Notes: a model not told the origin generated them from the sequence alone. A stretch of DNA of 64,000 nucleotides from Shewanella violacea DSS12 (GCF_000091325.1 NC_014012.1:124001-188000); one strand, 5' to 3'; positions 30,070 to 39,880 are shown, counted from the first letter of the stretch. Numbers and translations: made by a program.

Positions 30070-30312
30070 TCAAGCCTGTATAGGGTTGTTAATTGCGTGT
30101 TGCTGGTGGTTGTCTTGTGTTTTGTTTATGTCTTGTTCTTGGGTGTCTATTTTGTTACTGGTGTATGTATTTTTCATGGTGCTTAACGATAGCCATTTTT
30201 GTTTTACATCTTGATAATTTTCATTCTCACTTATTTCAATGTAGTGATGTTTTTTAATGTTAAAAGATGAATATATCGTCTCGATATCCTTAGATGATGT
30301 CGCCAATTTCAC
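30070..30312 (-). CDS. bcsR: Cellulose biosynthesis protein BcsR (C-terminally extended)
   Basis: An 80-codon frame from a GTG at 30312, with GAGA-type ribosome bases just upstream and an in-frame stop three codons before. Residues 8-43 follow the pattern of E. coli BcsR: DIETIYSSFNI aligns with its DIVALKQAFSL, then Y-x-x-I-S, then an acidic spacer and a W-L-S/W-P-L end. BcsR is a short regulator that stabilises BcsQ. The last 35 residues, Gln/Asn-rich, have no counterpart in the 62-residue E. coli protein. Its position, first in the leftward bcs unit, matches bcsRQABZC order. Homology is inferred from short motifs. Confidence 0.62.
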   Translation of the reverse strand: MKLATSSKDIETIYSSFNIKKHHYIEISENENYQDVKQKWLSLSTMKNTYTSNKIDTQEQDINKTQDNHQQHAINNPIQA

Positions 30313-30580
30313 TAATTCTCACTTGTTCAATTTGGTCGTATTTTATATAAACTTTATTGGTTGAGCAAATTAGCTTATTATATGTAACTAGGTTTACCCA
30401 TATTTAAGTATTTGGGTTAATCATATTCCAAAGAATATTAAGTATATTTATAATATCGGCAGGCTAAAGTTATACCTACTTATCTTCTGTGTATCTCAAG
30501 TTAACTCTATGTTTTGGAACTGAAAATGCGTTTTTGCAAAGTGGTATTTTATTTGGGGGACAGTAGGTTGTCATATAATC
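30313..30580. promoter_or_regulatory. Divergent promoter region of the bcs locus
   Basis: 268 bp of very AT-rich DNA separates bcsR (left) from bcsE (right). A near-perfect inverted repeat (TTACCCA at 30394-30400 / TGGGTTA at 30413-30419, 12-bp spacer) is the best operator candidate. No convincing sigma70 hexamer pair stands out. Confidence 0.45.
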
Positions 30581-32170
30581 GTGGTGCCTATGCCAACGAT
30601 TAATATGTTAACGCCCATTACTCAGGAAACAGTGCATTCTTGTATTTACACTTACTTGTTCACTAGTAATGATTCGGCGCTCCACTATGTAAATAGTCTA
30701 TGTTTAAGTAACGATGAGTTTTCATTTGTTTCATGTGTTGATCTAGAAAGATTTAATTCAGGAGTAGATGCTAATAATCATGTTGGCCTAGGTTCACTCC
30801 TGGTAGAGAAATCTATAAAACTATTTTTCTCATCAGGTGTAAGTGGTAACAATAAAAGCACGGTAATGGATATAATTAATGACTTGTCGTCATTGAATAT
30901 TAAACCTAAATCAACATTAGTCATATTCTCTCCAGATCGATTACTTGTTAGTTACAATAGTGAGAGCTGGGATGCTTTTTTAAATGCTATTAAATGTTAC
31001 GCTTCTAAGCGCCAGCTAGTTATTAAATTACTTATTTATGGTTCGTTAGCCACTTCGGTTATTAAGCCTATGTTATTAACGAATAATACAAAACTTTCGG
31101 GTATGGCAAGCTTACAGAAGGCCGATGGCGAGACTTATCACTATCATGTGGATTTTTGGTCTAATGCACATGGTGTAAAATCAGATGCAAATTTTATACT
31201 GGGATTAAATGCCAGTGGCCAATTTTATGTAAAGCAAGAATATGATGACCTGATGCAAGTCATGACTCGAGATTCAGCTGACAGTGACTGTATTTATATC
31301 AGCCGAACTGTACTTGACGAGAACATTCAGCTACCGGCAAACGTCATAGTGGCCGATAGTAACCATGCACTGATTGAGCAATTAGATCGCCCTAGTGCAT
31401 CAACGGTCATTTTTAGTTGCGCATCTCAAGAAGAGATTAAAAATTTAGCGCTGGCTTGTTACCAACTTAGAAAGTCAGCTGGTTCGCGATTAAAAATACT
31501 AATTCGTGAAGTGAATCAGTGTTTACGTTACCTAGATGAGCAGTTTTTACTGCGGGCCGGGGTAAATTTGATCTTGCCTTTTACCGTGTCGTACCCCCGC
31601 TGCATTAGTCAGATGGAAGCGTTACAAGGGCAGGTTTTTACGCGAGTTATCCCCAATACTCTGGAAGGATTATTAAAATATAATCAGATATACGAGTACA
31701 AGGGATACATAACCAATACAATATTTGTCGATTATTGCAGCAGTTTAATGCAGTCCTTCGAACAAACTCGTATTCGTTTTGCCGTTATCAAGCTGACTAT
31801 TTTGCCCGGTATGCAAGCTGAAGAGTGTTTAAGGCTGTGTCATATTCGACGTGATGGTGATCTTGTTACCGTATGTAGAACGGCTATCTACGTGCTATTT
31901 AGTGCCGTTCGTATTAGCGATGTCGATGTGGCCTTAAATAATATCTTCGAATATCCAGTCAGGGATCTGTTTCGTACTGTGGATGTCTTAAATAATCTAC
32001 ATGATATTGAACAGGAACTCTCCACTATTGTGGGGCAAGCCATGTCGGTTTCAACAGAGGTTGAGAAGCTATCCAGGGTAACCGCCATTTTTGAGCCAAA
32101 TATAGCTAACGTTAATCAAGTCTCACCTTCTTTAGCCAAAAGAAAACAATACAGATACTTTACTGCATGA
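30581..32170 (+). CDS. bcsE: Cyclic-di-GMP-binding cellulose regulator BcsE
   Basis: BcsE binds c-di-GMP through its GIL domain and enhances cellulose synthesis by docking BcsQR and the membrane complex. The 529-residue length fits. The diagnostic stretch is near residues 305-335: IREVNQCLRYLDE, then LLRAGVNLILP, with the I-site-like RxxD at R316-D319. The N-terminal half is a degenerate NTPase-like domain with no visible P-loop. Translation could begin at GTG 30581 or ATG 30590; neither has a strong ribosome site. It overlaps bcsF by four bases. Confidence 0.9.
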   Translation: MVPMPTINMLTPITQETVHSCIYTYLFTSNDSALHYVNSLCLSNDEFSFVSCVDLERFNSGVDANNHVGLGSLLVEKSIKLFFSSGVSGNNKSTVMDIINDLSSLNIKPKSTLVIFSPDRLLVSYNSESWDAFLNAIKCYASKRQLVIKLLIYGSLATSVIKPMLLTNNTKLSGMASLQKADGETYHYHVDFWSNAHGVKSDANFILGLNASGQFYVKQEYDDLMQVMTRDSADSDCIYISRTVLDENIQLPANVIVADSNHALIEQLDRPSASTVIFSCASQEEIKNLALACYQLRKSAGSRLKILIREVNQCLRYLDEQFLLRAGVNLILPFTVSYPRCISQMEALQGQVFTRVIPNTLEGLLKYNQIYEYKGYITNTIFVDYCSSLMQSFEQTRIRFAVIKLTILPGMQAEECLRLCHIRRDGDLVTVCRTAIYVLFSAVRISDVDVALNNIFEYPVRDLFRTVDVLNNLHDIEQELSTIVGQAMSVSTEVEKLSRVTAIFEPNIANVNQVSPSLAKRKQYRYFTA

Positions 32171-32328
32171 ATATTAATGATTTTTCGCTCACCGTTATCA
32201 TCTGTCTACTCCTAGGACTAGCCACAGGTTATTTCATTCGTGATATGGCTCAAGTTGCTCAGCGTATATATCGTCGCTATGTGAAGAAGCCTAGTCACTT
32301 AGTCGAAGTAAAAACAAAAAACTCTTAA
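32167..32328 (+). CDS. bcsF: Small membrane protein BcsF
   Basis: A 53-codon frame whose ATG overlaps the bcsE stop (ATGA). One hydrophobic helix (about residues 7-22) is followed by GYFIRDMAQVAQR and a basic tail with KKPSHLVEV, the same layout as the 63-residue E. coli BcsF (GYLARH ... KPRYV). BcsF recruits BcsE and supports BcsG in making phosphoethanolamine cellulose. Position between bcsE and bcsG, plus overlap, supports the call strongly despite its size. Confidence 0.85.
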   Translation: MNINDFSLTVIICLLLGLATGYFIRDMAQVAQRIYRRYVKKPSHLVEVKTKNS

Positions 32329-32344
32329 ACAAGACATAATCTTT

Positions 32345-33982
32345 ATGACCAATAAAAATATAACCCCAAACGTATTTATGCTCTCTGGACTAGGTTGGTG
32401 GAATGTTTATTTCATCATTAAAATTGCCCTATACCTGAAGGGGAGTATTGATTTTCATCCTGTTGAAAACTTTGCTTTTTTGGCACTTTTATTGTTTCCT
32501 TTAGCATCGAAGCGTCTGGCAATAGCTAGAACCCTGATTGCTGTCCCTATCGGCTTATGGTTAATGCACTTCGATTCTTACCTGCCTCCTTTGAACCGAT
32601 TGTGGTCGCAAATGGGTCAGTTAATGCAATTCGAAACCAGTTACTTGATCGAATTACTTGGCCGTTTCGTTTCTCCTAGCGCACTTCTGGCTATTTTCAC
32701 CCTGTGTATCGGCTATTTCATCTTGAGTAAATACCTGCGTATTTCCGTCTTGGTTGTGGGTCTACTCGTGTATATAAGTTTGCCTGAACCAGCGACTGTG
32801 ATTGCGCCACAGCCCGGAGCCGCTGTGGCAAATACAGCGAATGTGACCTCAGTATCTGAGACTGTGCCTAAGGCCAGGGAAGTCACAGTAATTAATGATG
32901 ATGTGCTAAACAATTTGAAGAACGACTTTTTTACTAATGAACTCAAACGCTCTGTCAGCTTTAATCCTACCGCCAAGGACGATGTTCCTTTTGACTTGTT
33001 GTTTTTGAGTATCTGCTCCGTGGCATGGGATGACATTGAAATTTCGGGTCTGAGTGATCATCCTATATTTAAAGAGTTCGATATCATGTTTGACCGTTTC
33101 AATGCTGCAACCTCTTATAGTGGTCCAGCCTTGGTTCGATTACTGCGTGCCAACTGTGGTCAAGAAACCCATGGTGAACTCTTCGATGCTCCGGCTTCGA
33201 ATAAGTGTTACTTGTTCGAGAATTTGGCAAAATTAGGCTTCAAAGAAAATTTATTGATGAACCATGATGGAGTCTTCGACAATTTCTTGGAATTGCTGCA
33301 ACAGAAGGGCAAGCTGAATGCTGCTTTGATGCCATTAGATGGTTTTAAACCTTATGAAAAAGCCTTCGATGGTGATGATATCTATCGCGATAAAGATGTA
33401 CTCGATCATTGGTGGCAGCAACGAATTCGCAATGATAATAATCAAGTTGTTGCCCTATATAATACCATTTCCCTCCACGACGGTAATCGAGTGATCGGGG
33501 GCGAATCTCCTACGAATTTGATTAGCTATAAGCGTCGACTCAAGAATCTATTAGATGATCTATATGGATTTTTCCAGGAATTAAAAGCCTCAAAACGCAA
33601 TATTGTCGTCATGTTAGTACCTGAACACGGTGCAGGCATGCGTGGCGACCGCATGCAAATTCCCGGTATGCGTGAGATCCCAGCGGCATCAATTGTACAT
33701 ACTCACGTAGGGCTAAAGGTGTTTGGTGACAATATGAAACGTGTCGGTGATACGGTGCATATCACAGACCCATCAAGTTATCTGGCCGTATCTCAGCTAG
33801 TGTCTAATATCTTAGATAGCAATATTTATAAGACCAATACATTCGATCCGAAAGTATTAACCACTAATTTACCCAAGACAAAAATGGTGGCACAAAACTC
33901 CGGCACTACTGTGATGGAGGTGAAAGATAAACACTATATTTCACTCGATGGCAGTACATGGAGTGAATACCCGACGGATTAA
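32345..33982 (+). CDS. bcsG: Cellulose phosphoethanolamine transferase BcsG
   Basis: BcsG transfers phosphoethanolamine from phosphatidylethanolamine to cellulose in the periplasm. The 545-residue protein has four to five N-terminal helices (to about residue 147), a linker, and an alkaline-phosphatase-fold domain. Cys224 (LSICSVAW) and Ser259 (ATSYSGPA) keep the 35-residue spacing of E. coli Cys243 and Ser278, the latter being the nucleophile. PEHGAGMRGD near residue 425 supplies metal ligands. The conserved site argues that the polymer is decorated, not plain cellulose. Confidence 0.94.
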   Translation: MTNKNITPNVFMLSGLGWWNVYFIIKIALYLKGSIDFHPVENFAFLALLLFPLASKRLAIARTLIAVPIGLWLMHFDSYLPPLNRLWSQMGQLMQFETSYLIELLGRFVSPSALLAIFTLCIGYFILSKYLRISVLVVGLLVYISLPEPATVIAPQPGAAVANTANVTSVSETVPKAREVTVINDDVLNNLKNDFFTNELKRSVSFNPTAKDDVPFDLLFLSICSVAWDDIEISGLSDHPIFKEFDIMFDRFNAATSYSGPALVRLLRANCGQETHGELFDAPASNKCYLFENLAKLGFKENLLMNHDGVFDNFLELLQQKGKLNAALMPLDGFKPYEKAFDGDDIYRDKDVLDHWWQQRIRNDNNQVVALYNTISLHDGNRVIGGESPTNLISYKRRLKNLLDDLYGFFQELKASKRNIVVMLVPEHGAGMRGDRMQIPGMREIPAASIVHTHVGLKVFGDNMKRVGDTVHITDPSSYLAVSQLVSNILDSNIYKTNTFDPKVLTTNLPKTKMVAQNSGTTVMEVKDKHYISLDGSTWSEYPTD

Positions 33983-34473
33983 GCTTAAAAGGGGAGTGGG
34001 TCACCTGCTCCCCCCATGAGTGATTTAAGTGTTTCCTCAAATATTAATTTTCTATTAGCAAGCTAGTTGCTAGCAATATAAAGGCTCTACTCTAGATTTT
34101 GTGATTCGAAATATCCCCGTCAATCAGCCAAAATCAGTTATCTATTCTTGGTATTTTGTTTTTACTCTAGGTGTGAAAATACTGGCAGGGTTAGCTGGGA
34201 AGGATCTGGTGAAGGCTACTTATTGTGGTTTCAGAGTCTGGGGCTATTTAAATCAAGCCTATTAGTTCGAACCCAGGCGAGTTCATCATGGAGTTTTATC
34301 GACTAAATAGTGAGAAATCGACAAATGAGGCCGATTCTTTATGGGTGATCTAGGGTAGTAAATTTAATGTGGCAATATTTCTGATACCGGATAAAAATTC
34401 GGCCATATAAAATATGACCGATAATTGATATTTTCTAGAATTAACTAGGTATCAGAATGGCTTTGCTTGAGGA
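33983..34473. other. Intergenic region, bcsG / gor
   Basis: 490 bp between convergent genes. A G/C-rich hairpin (GGGGAG / CTCCCC, 33991-34013) follows bcsG by 8 bp but has no T tract. The rest is AT-rich with scattered stops in all frames; no gene or repeat was recognised. Confidence 0.4.
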
Positions 34474-35829
34474 TTATCTCATGGTAACGAATTCTTCCGC
34501 GCCAGTGGGGTGGATAGCCACAACTGAATCGAAGTCTTTCTTGGTCGCGCCCATCTTCATGGCTACGCCGAAGCCCTGTAGGATCTCATCCATGCCGTAG
34601 CCTAGGCCATGTATACCCACAACTGTTTCCTCTGGGCCAGCACAGACTAGCTTCATCTTACAGGCTTGACGATGAGCCGTGATTGCCGTGTACATGGAGG
34701 TAAAGCCTGACACATAGACGGTAACATTGTCTTTGCCATATTCGGCAATGGCGTCAGGCTCGCTGAGCCCCATGGTGCCAATCGCAGGATGACTGAATAC
34801 TACTGTTGGAATAAGTTTGTAATCCATCTTTGCATCGGTCATGCCGTTGAACAGACGCTCAGATAATAGACGGCCAGCCTTAACTGCGACTGGTGTTAGT
34901 TCGACGCCGCCTTGAATGATATCACCGACACAGTAAATACCAGGATTGGTAGTGTTTTGCTGCTCGTCGACTATGACATAGCCTTTATCGTTAAGCTTAA
35001 CCTGAGTGTTCTCTAGGCCAATATTGCCGGTAGAAGGCTTGCGGCCGATAGCCCAGATGAGGGTATCGACTTCATAGCTTTCACCATTTTCAAGCTTAAG
35101 GGTCAGGCTGCCATCGGCATTCTTCTCTACCGCTTGAGGTGTGCTGTTGATGTGCAAGCTAGGGCCATCAGTAGCCATAGACTCCATCAAGGCTTCACTT
35201 AACATAGGGTCGAAGCTACGCAGTGGTGCGTGTTTACGCACGAATAGATGGGTTTCACTACCTAAAGAGTGCAATACACCGGCTAGCTCGACGGCGATAT
35301 AACCGGCACCGATAACGGCGACACGCTTAGGCTGCTCTCTTAGTGCGAAGAAACCATCGGAATCTATACCGTGTTCTGCGCCAGGAATATTGGGGATTGT
35401 TGGTGAGCCACCGGTTGCGATAAGAATATTATCGGCAGTGTAATGCTCGCCATCGACTTCGATAGTGCCCTGGTCGACGAAGCGACCATAGCCGCGGACT
35501 AAAGTAACCTTGTTGTTTTCCAGACCACGGTCATAGGCGCCGTGAATGCGGTCGATATAGGCCTCACGGCTGTCGACTAAGGTACTCCAGTCAAACTTAT
35601 TGACCGTGACATCGAAGCCATAATCTTTAGCGTATAGATGCAGTGCTTCGGCGACTTGTGCGCCATACCACATGACCTTCTTAGGTACACAGCCCACATT
35701 GACACAGGTTCCGCCGAGAGCCTTGGCCTCGATTAGAAGTACTTTAGCGCCGCGCATAGCTGCACGGTTTGCCGATGCAATACCACCACTACCTGCACCA
35801 AGACAGATATAGTCAAAATGTTGGGCCAT
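34474..35829 (-). CDS. gor: Glutathione-disulfide reductase
   Basis: Gor reduces oxidised glutathione with NADPH. From the ATG at 35829 (ribosome site GGAGA seven bases upstream) the protein has 451 residues, like E. coli Gor. The FAD motif GAGSGG is at 11-16, the redox pair in GGTCVNVGC is Cys42/Cys47, a [16 protein letters not shown]-binding segment lies near residue 174, and the HPTGAEE active-site end with catalytic His is intact. The longer frame to 35880 adds 17 residues and is unlikely. Confidence 0.96.
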   Translation of the reverse strand: MAQHFDYICLGAGSGGIASANRAAMRGAKVLLIEAKALGGTCVNVGCVPKKVMWYGAQVAEALHLYAKDYGFDVTVNKFDWSTLVDSREAYIDRIHGAYDRGLENNKVTLVRGYGRFVDQGTIEVDGEHYTADNILIATGGSPTIPNIPGAEHGIDSDGFFALREQPKRVAVIGAGYIAVELAGVLHSLGSETHLFVRKHAPLRSFDPMLSEALMESMATDGPSLHINSTPQAVEKNADGSLTLKLENGESYEVDTLIWAIGRKPSTGNIGLENTQVKLNDKGYVIVDEQQNTTNPGIYCVGDIIQGGVELTPVAVKAGRLLSERLFNGMTDAKMDYKLIPTVVFSHPAIGTMGLSEPDAIAEYGKDNVTVYVSGFTSMYTAITAHRQACKMKLVCAGPEETVVGIHGLGYGMDEILQGFGVAMKMGATKKDFDSVVAIHPTGAEEFVTMR

Positions 35830-35975
35830 CTTTATCTCCAAAAAGTCTTTAAAAGGTTGCTCGAAAAAAGCATGCCTCATTGTAGAGGGTATTTATGCCT
35901 TGAACCAGTGCTCTATCTTCTGAGGCGAAATACAGAGACAAATAGCAATGCTATGCCTGAGTTTGAACGTTGTGA

Positions 35976-36530
35976 TTAACGCCGATACTGGCAAGCGTCG
36001 TGATCTCTCTGCTTTGGCCCTTCAGCACCACACTTCATGCACAGCCACTCCTTATGCCTTATTTTTAATTCGTCTCGATGAAAGCCATAGCTGGTTTGGT
36101 TGCCTGCATAAGACAGGCTCTTCTCTAATTTATCCATACGCTTGTCGAGCCAGCGACACCCAGGGTCGTTGGCGACCTGGATTCTACTGGCCAATGTCTG
36201 CTTTCTCGACAGGGTTTTAGTGCTTTTTCTCTTGGACCCTTTAGTGGTTTTACGTTTTTTACTCTTGGTTTTTTTGCTCTTGTTTTTTTTAGATGGATAA
36301 GCCTGTGGCGGCTGGTACTCCATGGCACTGCCCTTGGTGGGAATAGCAATCGGCTTACCTTCACTGTCTAAGGCTACACCTATTCCTGGATGGGGCGCAT
36401 CGGCATTGGTGAGTAAGGTTTTATCGTTAGCTTGGCAAGGGGAGTTAAGCAGCAAGATAAGCAGTAGCCATATAGGCTTAATTAGAAAATTGTTATGCGT
36501 AACATGGCTATTTATATTGAAGAGTGACAT
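35976..36530 (-). CDS. Secreted or periplasmic Lys-rich protein of unknown function
   Basis: A 184-residue protein with an N-terminal hydrophobic segment ending SPCQA (signal peptide, possible lipoprotein-like Cys), a proline-rich spacer, then an extremely basic Lys/Ser/Thr segment (about residues 79-112) and a C-terminal domain with four cysteines (GCRW, CMKCG, ACQY). The basic stretch could bind nucleic acid, polyanionic glycan or the envelope. I do not recognise a named family. The frame is long and well formed, with a plausible start, and lies in the same orientation as the following outer-membrane gene. Confidence 0.68.
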   Translation of the reverse strand: MSLFNINSHVTHNNFLIKPIWLLLILLLNSPCQANDKTLLTNADAPHPGIGVALDSEGKPIAIPTKGSAMEYQPPQAYPSKKNKSKKTKSKKRKTTKGSKRKSTKTLSRKQTLASRIQVANDPGCRWLDKRMDKLEKSLSYAGNQTSYGFHRDELKIRHKEWLCMKCGAEGPKQRDHDACQYRR

Positions 36531-36713
36531 TCCTTGTTCCTCTTTATGCTGTACTTTTATTTAGGGTCTATTTTGGATCTATGTTGGGCTGATGCTTCAA
36601 ATATAGATTTTTCAGGTCTTCTCCGGCATTAGTACAGATGCTAGTGCTTATGCTAGTGATAGCCTATCAAGGCTTAACTTACTAATAATATGCTAAGGCT
36701 AAATTTAGACGAC

Positions 36714-36741
36714 AAAGAGAGGTTTAACCAATTCTCTCTTT
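36714..36741 (-). terminator. Hairpin downstream of the TorF-like gene at 36769
   Basis: AAAGAGAG / CTCTCTTT, an 8-bp perfect stem with a 12-nt loop, lies 28 bp past the stop of the minus-strand outer-membrane gene. The T-rich arm gives only a short U run. Confidence 0.5.
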
Positions 36742-36768
36742 ACTCCCTAGGGCTTAGTTATTGCTATT

Positions 36769-37545
36769 TTATAAGCTCCAGATCAGATGAATGCCTGCAT
36801 AGGTCTGATCCAGACTCGCCTCATTGCCATCGGCTCTGGCCTCTAGTTTGATATCCTCCTGGGCTAAGGTACGACTAAAATGTCCCGATAGGGCGAGTCG
36901 GTCACTAATGAGGCATTCGGCTTCTATCCCCAGCTGAAAATGGTTAACCCCATTATGTTCTTCGGAGGCATATTGGAAGTCAAATGCCTGACTAACATAG
37001 GGAGTAACTGTGAGTCCTTGGCTCAATTGCCAAGGGCTATGTATGCTGACCTCAAGGAAATAGCCGCCTGCTTGGGTTGAGTAGGTGTAGCTAAGAGTAG
37101 GGATTAACCAGGTTTGCGCCTGGTAAGCTAGGTCGCCAAACAACTCATTATCACTGCAGCGCTCATCACCATAAAATTCGAGTCTCTGGTAACCTAAATT
37201 GGCTTCGACTGTGTCTGAAAGTGAGATGCTGTATTCCACACCTAAGTTCCACTCTGTGTAGTCCTGGCTATCGGCGCGGCCGCCAGTTGCATACATATTG
37301 AGATTGCCCTGTTGAACGGCAAGAGTTCCCCAAGTTATACCACCTAGATCGAGATTATTACGGCCTTCAGATACGTATTTAGAGTCCCAGCCTAGGTCTA
37401 CAATTAACTGAGTTTCATTAGGTTGGTTTGCTGGCAAATTATTGATGTTATGAGAGTCATCTAGATAAAAATCCTTATTGGCTTGTACTGAGATACTTGC
37501 AATGACGAGACTGGCAACTAGCATATACTTAATGGATTTGTGCAT
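36769..37545 (-). CDS. TorF-like putative outer-membrane protein
   Basis: A 258-residue protein with a signal peptide (ending SVQA), an N-terminal LGWDSKYVSEGRNN block, alternating strands and a terminal LIWSL, typical of a small beta-barrel. The S-x-Y-V-x-x-G pattern resembles the TorF family of putative porins, as does the gene at 43383, but it is divergent. Function and substrate unknown. Confidence 0.65.
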   Translation of the reverse strand: MHKSIKYMLVASLVIASISVQANKDFYLDDSHNINNLPANQPNETQLIVDLGWDSKYVSEGRNNLDLGGITWGTLAVQQGNLNMYATGGRADSQDYTEWNLGVEYSISLSDTVEANLGYQRLEFYGDERCSDNELFGDLAYQAQTWLIPTLSYTYSTQAGGYFLEVSIHSPWQLSQGLTVTPYVSQAFDFQYASEEHNGVNHFQLGIEAECLISDRLALSGHFSRTLAQEDIKLEARADGNEASLDQTYAGIHLIWSL

Positions 37546-37816
37546 AATTAAACTGATTCAGGCCTAAGGATGTCTATGGCGCCGATAATATTCCTCACTA
37601 TGGCTATGTAAATGATAACGTGTTTCATTTGAGAGCTAGTTATCAATAGTTAAAGTGTGCTTTATGAGCGGGCCAATATTTTGAACTAGGTCAATGTTTG
37701 CTATGGATTTGACTGCTAGGTAAGTATTTTATATAGAGATTTAGCAATTTTTCTTGAATATGACTCACTTCGCCCATATCTCATAGCTAGACTCGTTAAT
37801 TTGCTGAGGAATCAAT

Positions 37817-39859
37817 ATGAGCAACCCTTTGCTTACCAGCACCAAGTTACCCCAATTTTCCAAGATCAAACCTGAACATATTCAGCTGGCTGTAGAGCAA
37901 GGTATCGCTAACTGCCGCAGTAAAATAGATCAAGTGCTAGCCCAGTCGGTTTCCTTTAGCTGGGATAATTTAGTTGCCCCTCTCGAAGAGGTGGATGATG
38001 AACTCGGCAAGATCTGGTCACCGGTTTCTCACATGAATTCTGTTGTTAGTAGTGAAGAGTGGCGCGAGGCCCATGATGCCTGTTTGCCTCTGTTGTCTGA
38101 GTACGGCACCTTTGTCGGTCAGCATCAGCCACTTTATCAAGCCTACAAATCATTGCGGGCTTCCAGTGAATTTGAGCAGATGAGCCAGGCCAAGAAACAA
38201 GTTATCGAACACAGTCTACGAGACTTCGAGCTATCTGGTATCGGTCTTAGTGATCAAGATAAACTAAGATATGGTGAGCTGGTAAAGCGTATGTCTGAGC
38301 TGACGAGCAGCTTCTCCAACCAACTACTGGATGCCACACAGGCCTGGAGTAAACTGATTACCGATGAAGGTGAGCTAGCGGGTCTTCCTGAGTCTGCAAT
38401 AGCCGCAGCGAAAGCCATGGCTAAGGCCAAAGAGCAAGAAGGCTGGTTATTTACCTTAGATATTCCATCCTATCTGCCAGTAATGACTTACAGTGACAAT
38501 CGTGACTTACGTGAAGAGTGCTACCGCGCTTTCGTGACTCGAGCCTCAGATCAAGGACCCTTCGCCGGTAAGTATGACAATGGTCCCTTGATGGATGAGA
38601 TTCTTGCTCTGCGCCATGAGCTAGCTCAACTGCTAGGTTTTGAAAGCTTCGCCCATAAGTCACTGGCTACTAAGATGGCCGAAAGTCCCAAGCAAGTGCT
38701 AGAATTTCTTAGTGAACTTGCGAGCCGCTCTCAAGAACAGGGAGCCACCGAGCTGGCGGAGTTGACTGAATTTGCCAAGCAAGAGTTCGATGCAAGTGAT
38801 CTTCAGCCCTGGGATCTAAGCTTCTATGCCGAGAAGCTCAAGCACCATAGATACGAAATTTCTCAAGAGTTACTGCGCCCATACTTCCCCGAAGACAAGG
38901 TGCTCTCGGGTTTGTTCTATACGGTTTCTCGCCTGTTTGGCCTGAGTATCACAGAGCAAAAAGAGTTTGATACTTGGCATAAAGATGTGCGCTTCTTCCA
39001 CATTAGCGATAGTGATGGTGTACATAGAGGCAGTTTCTATCTAGACCTCTATGCCCGTGAAGGTAAGCGTGGTGGTGCCTGGATGGATGATTGTCGTGGC
39101 CGTCGTCAGACGCCAAATGGCTTGCAAGATCCAGTGGCTTATTTGACCTGTAATTTCAGCGGTCCAGTGGACGGTAAGCCAGCCTTGTTTACTCACGATG
39201 AAGTGACAACCCTGTTCCATGAGTTTGGTCATGGTATCCATCATATGCTGACTAAGATAGATGTTGCCGGGGTTTCAGGTATCAATGGTGTGCCTTGGGA
39301 TGCGGTTGAGCTGCCGAGTCAGTTTATGGAAAACTGGTGCTTTGAGGAGGAGGCGTTAGCCGAGATCTCTGGACATCATGAAACTGGTGAGCCGTTGCCG
39401 AAAGCCATGTTAGACAAGATGCTGGCGGCGAAAAACTTCCAGTCAGGCATGGTGATGCTGCGTCAACTTGAGTTCTCACTATTCGATTTCAGGCTGCACC
39501 TGGAATATAGCCCTGAGCAGGGTGCTCATATTCAAGCCAAGTTAGATGAAGTGCGTAGACAGGTTGCCGTGGTCAAAGCCGCCGACTTCAATCGCTTTCA
39601 GCACAGCTTCGCTCATATCTTTGCCGGTGGTTATGCCGCTGGATATTACAGCTACAAGTGGGCCGAAGTGCTTTCTGCCGATGCTTTCTCACGCTTCGAA
39701 GAGGAGGGGATATTTAACTTAGGCACAGGCCGTAGTTTCCTTGAAAATATCCTGCAGATGGGGGGGAGCGAGGAGCCTATGGTCTTGTTCAAACGCTTTC
39801 GTGGCCGCGAGCCTAAGATAGATGCTCTACTGCGTCACAGTGGTATAGGCGGCGAGTAG
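37817..39859 (+). CDS. prlC: Oligopeptidase A
   Basis: PrlC (OpdA) is a cytosolic M3-family zinc metallopeptidase that degrades oligopeptides and cleaved signal peptides. The 680-residue length is standard. HEFGHGIHH holds the zinc-binding HExxH at residues 468-472, with the downstream glutamate in the FMENWCFEEE region. A GAGGA ribosome site lies before the ATG, and a strong intrinsic terminator follows, so it is probably monocistronic. An rsmJ gene often sits beside prlC in enterics; here rsmJ is 20 kb away. Confidence 0.96.
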   Translation: MSNPLLTSTKLPQFSKIKPEHIQLAVEQGIANCRSKIDQVLAQSVSFSWDNLVAPLEEVDDELGKIWSPVSHMNSVVSSEEWREAHDACLPLLSEYGTFVGQHQPLYQAYKSLRASSEFEQMSQAKKQVIEHSLRDFELSGIGLSDQDKLRYGELVKRMSELTSSFSNQLLDATQAWSKLITDEGELAGLPESAIAAAKAMAKAKEQEGWLFTLDIPSYLPVMTYSDNRDLREECYRAFVTRASDQGPFAGKYDNGPLMDEILALRHELAQLLGFESFAHKSLATKMAESPKQVLEFLSELASRSQEQGATELAELTEFAKQEFDASDLQPWDLSFYAEKLKHHRYEISQELLRPYFPEDKVLSGLFYTVSRLFGLSITEQKEFDTWHKDVRFFHISDSDGVHRGSFYLDLYAREGKRGGAWMDDCRGRRQTPNGLQDPVAYLTCNFSGPVDGKPALFTHDEVTTLFHEFGHGIHHMLTKIDVAGVSGINGVPWDAVELPSQFMENWCFEEEALAEISGHHETGEPLPKAMLDKMLAAKNFQSGMVMLRQLEFSLFDFRLHLEYSPEQGAHIQAKLDEVRRQVAVVKAADFNRFQHSFAHIFAGGYAAGYYSYKWAEVLSADAFSRFEEEGIFNLGTGRSFLENILQMGGSEEPMVLFKRFRGREPKIDALLRHSGIGGE

Positions 39860-39880
39860 TAAGCCGTAAGCATAAAACTA

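Noticed and set aside
30014..30214. 66-codon hydrophobic frame on the plus strand opposite bcsR
   Set aside because: It is Cys/Trp/Leu-rich low-complexity, has no ribosome site, and is antisense to the frame with BcsR similarity.
32713..33036. 107-codon minus-strand frame inside bcsG
   Set aside because: It is a shadow of bcsG on the opposite strand, with no family features.
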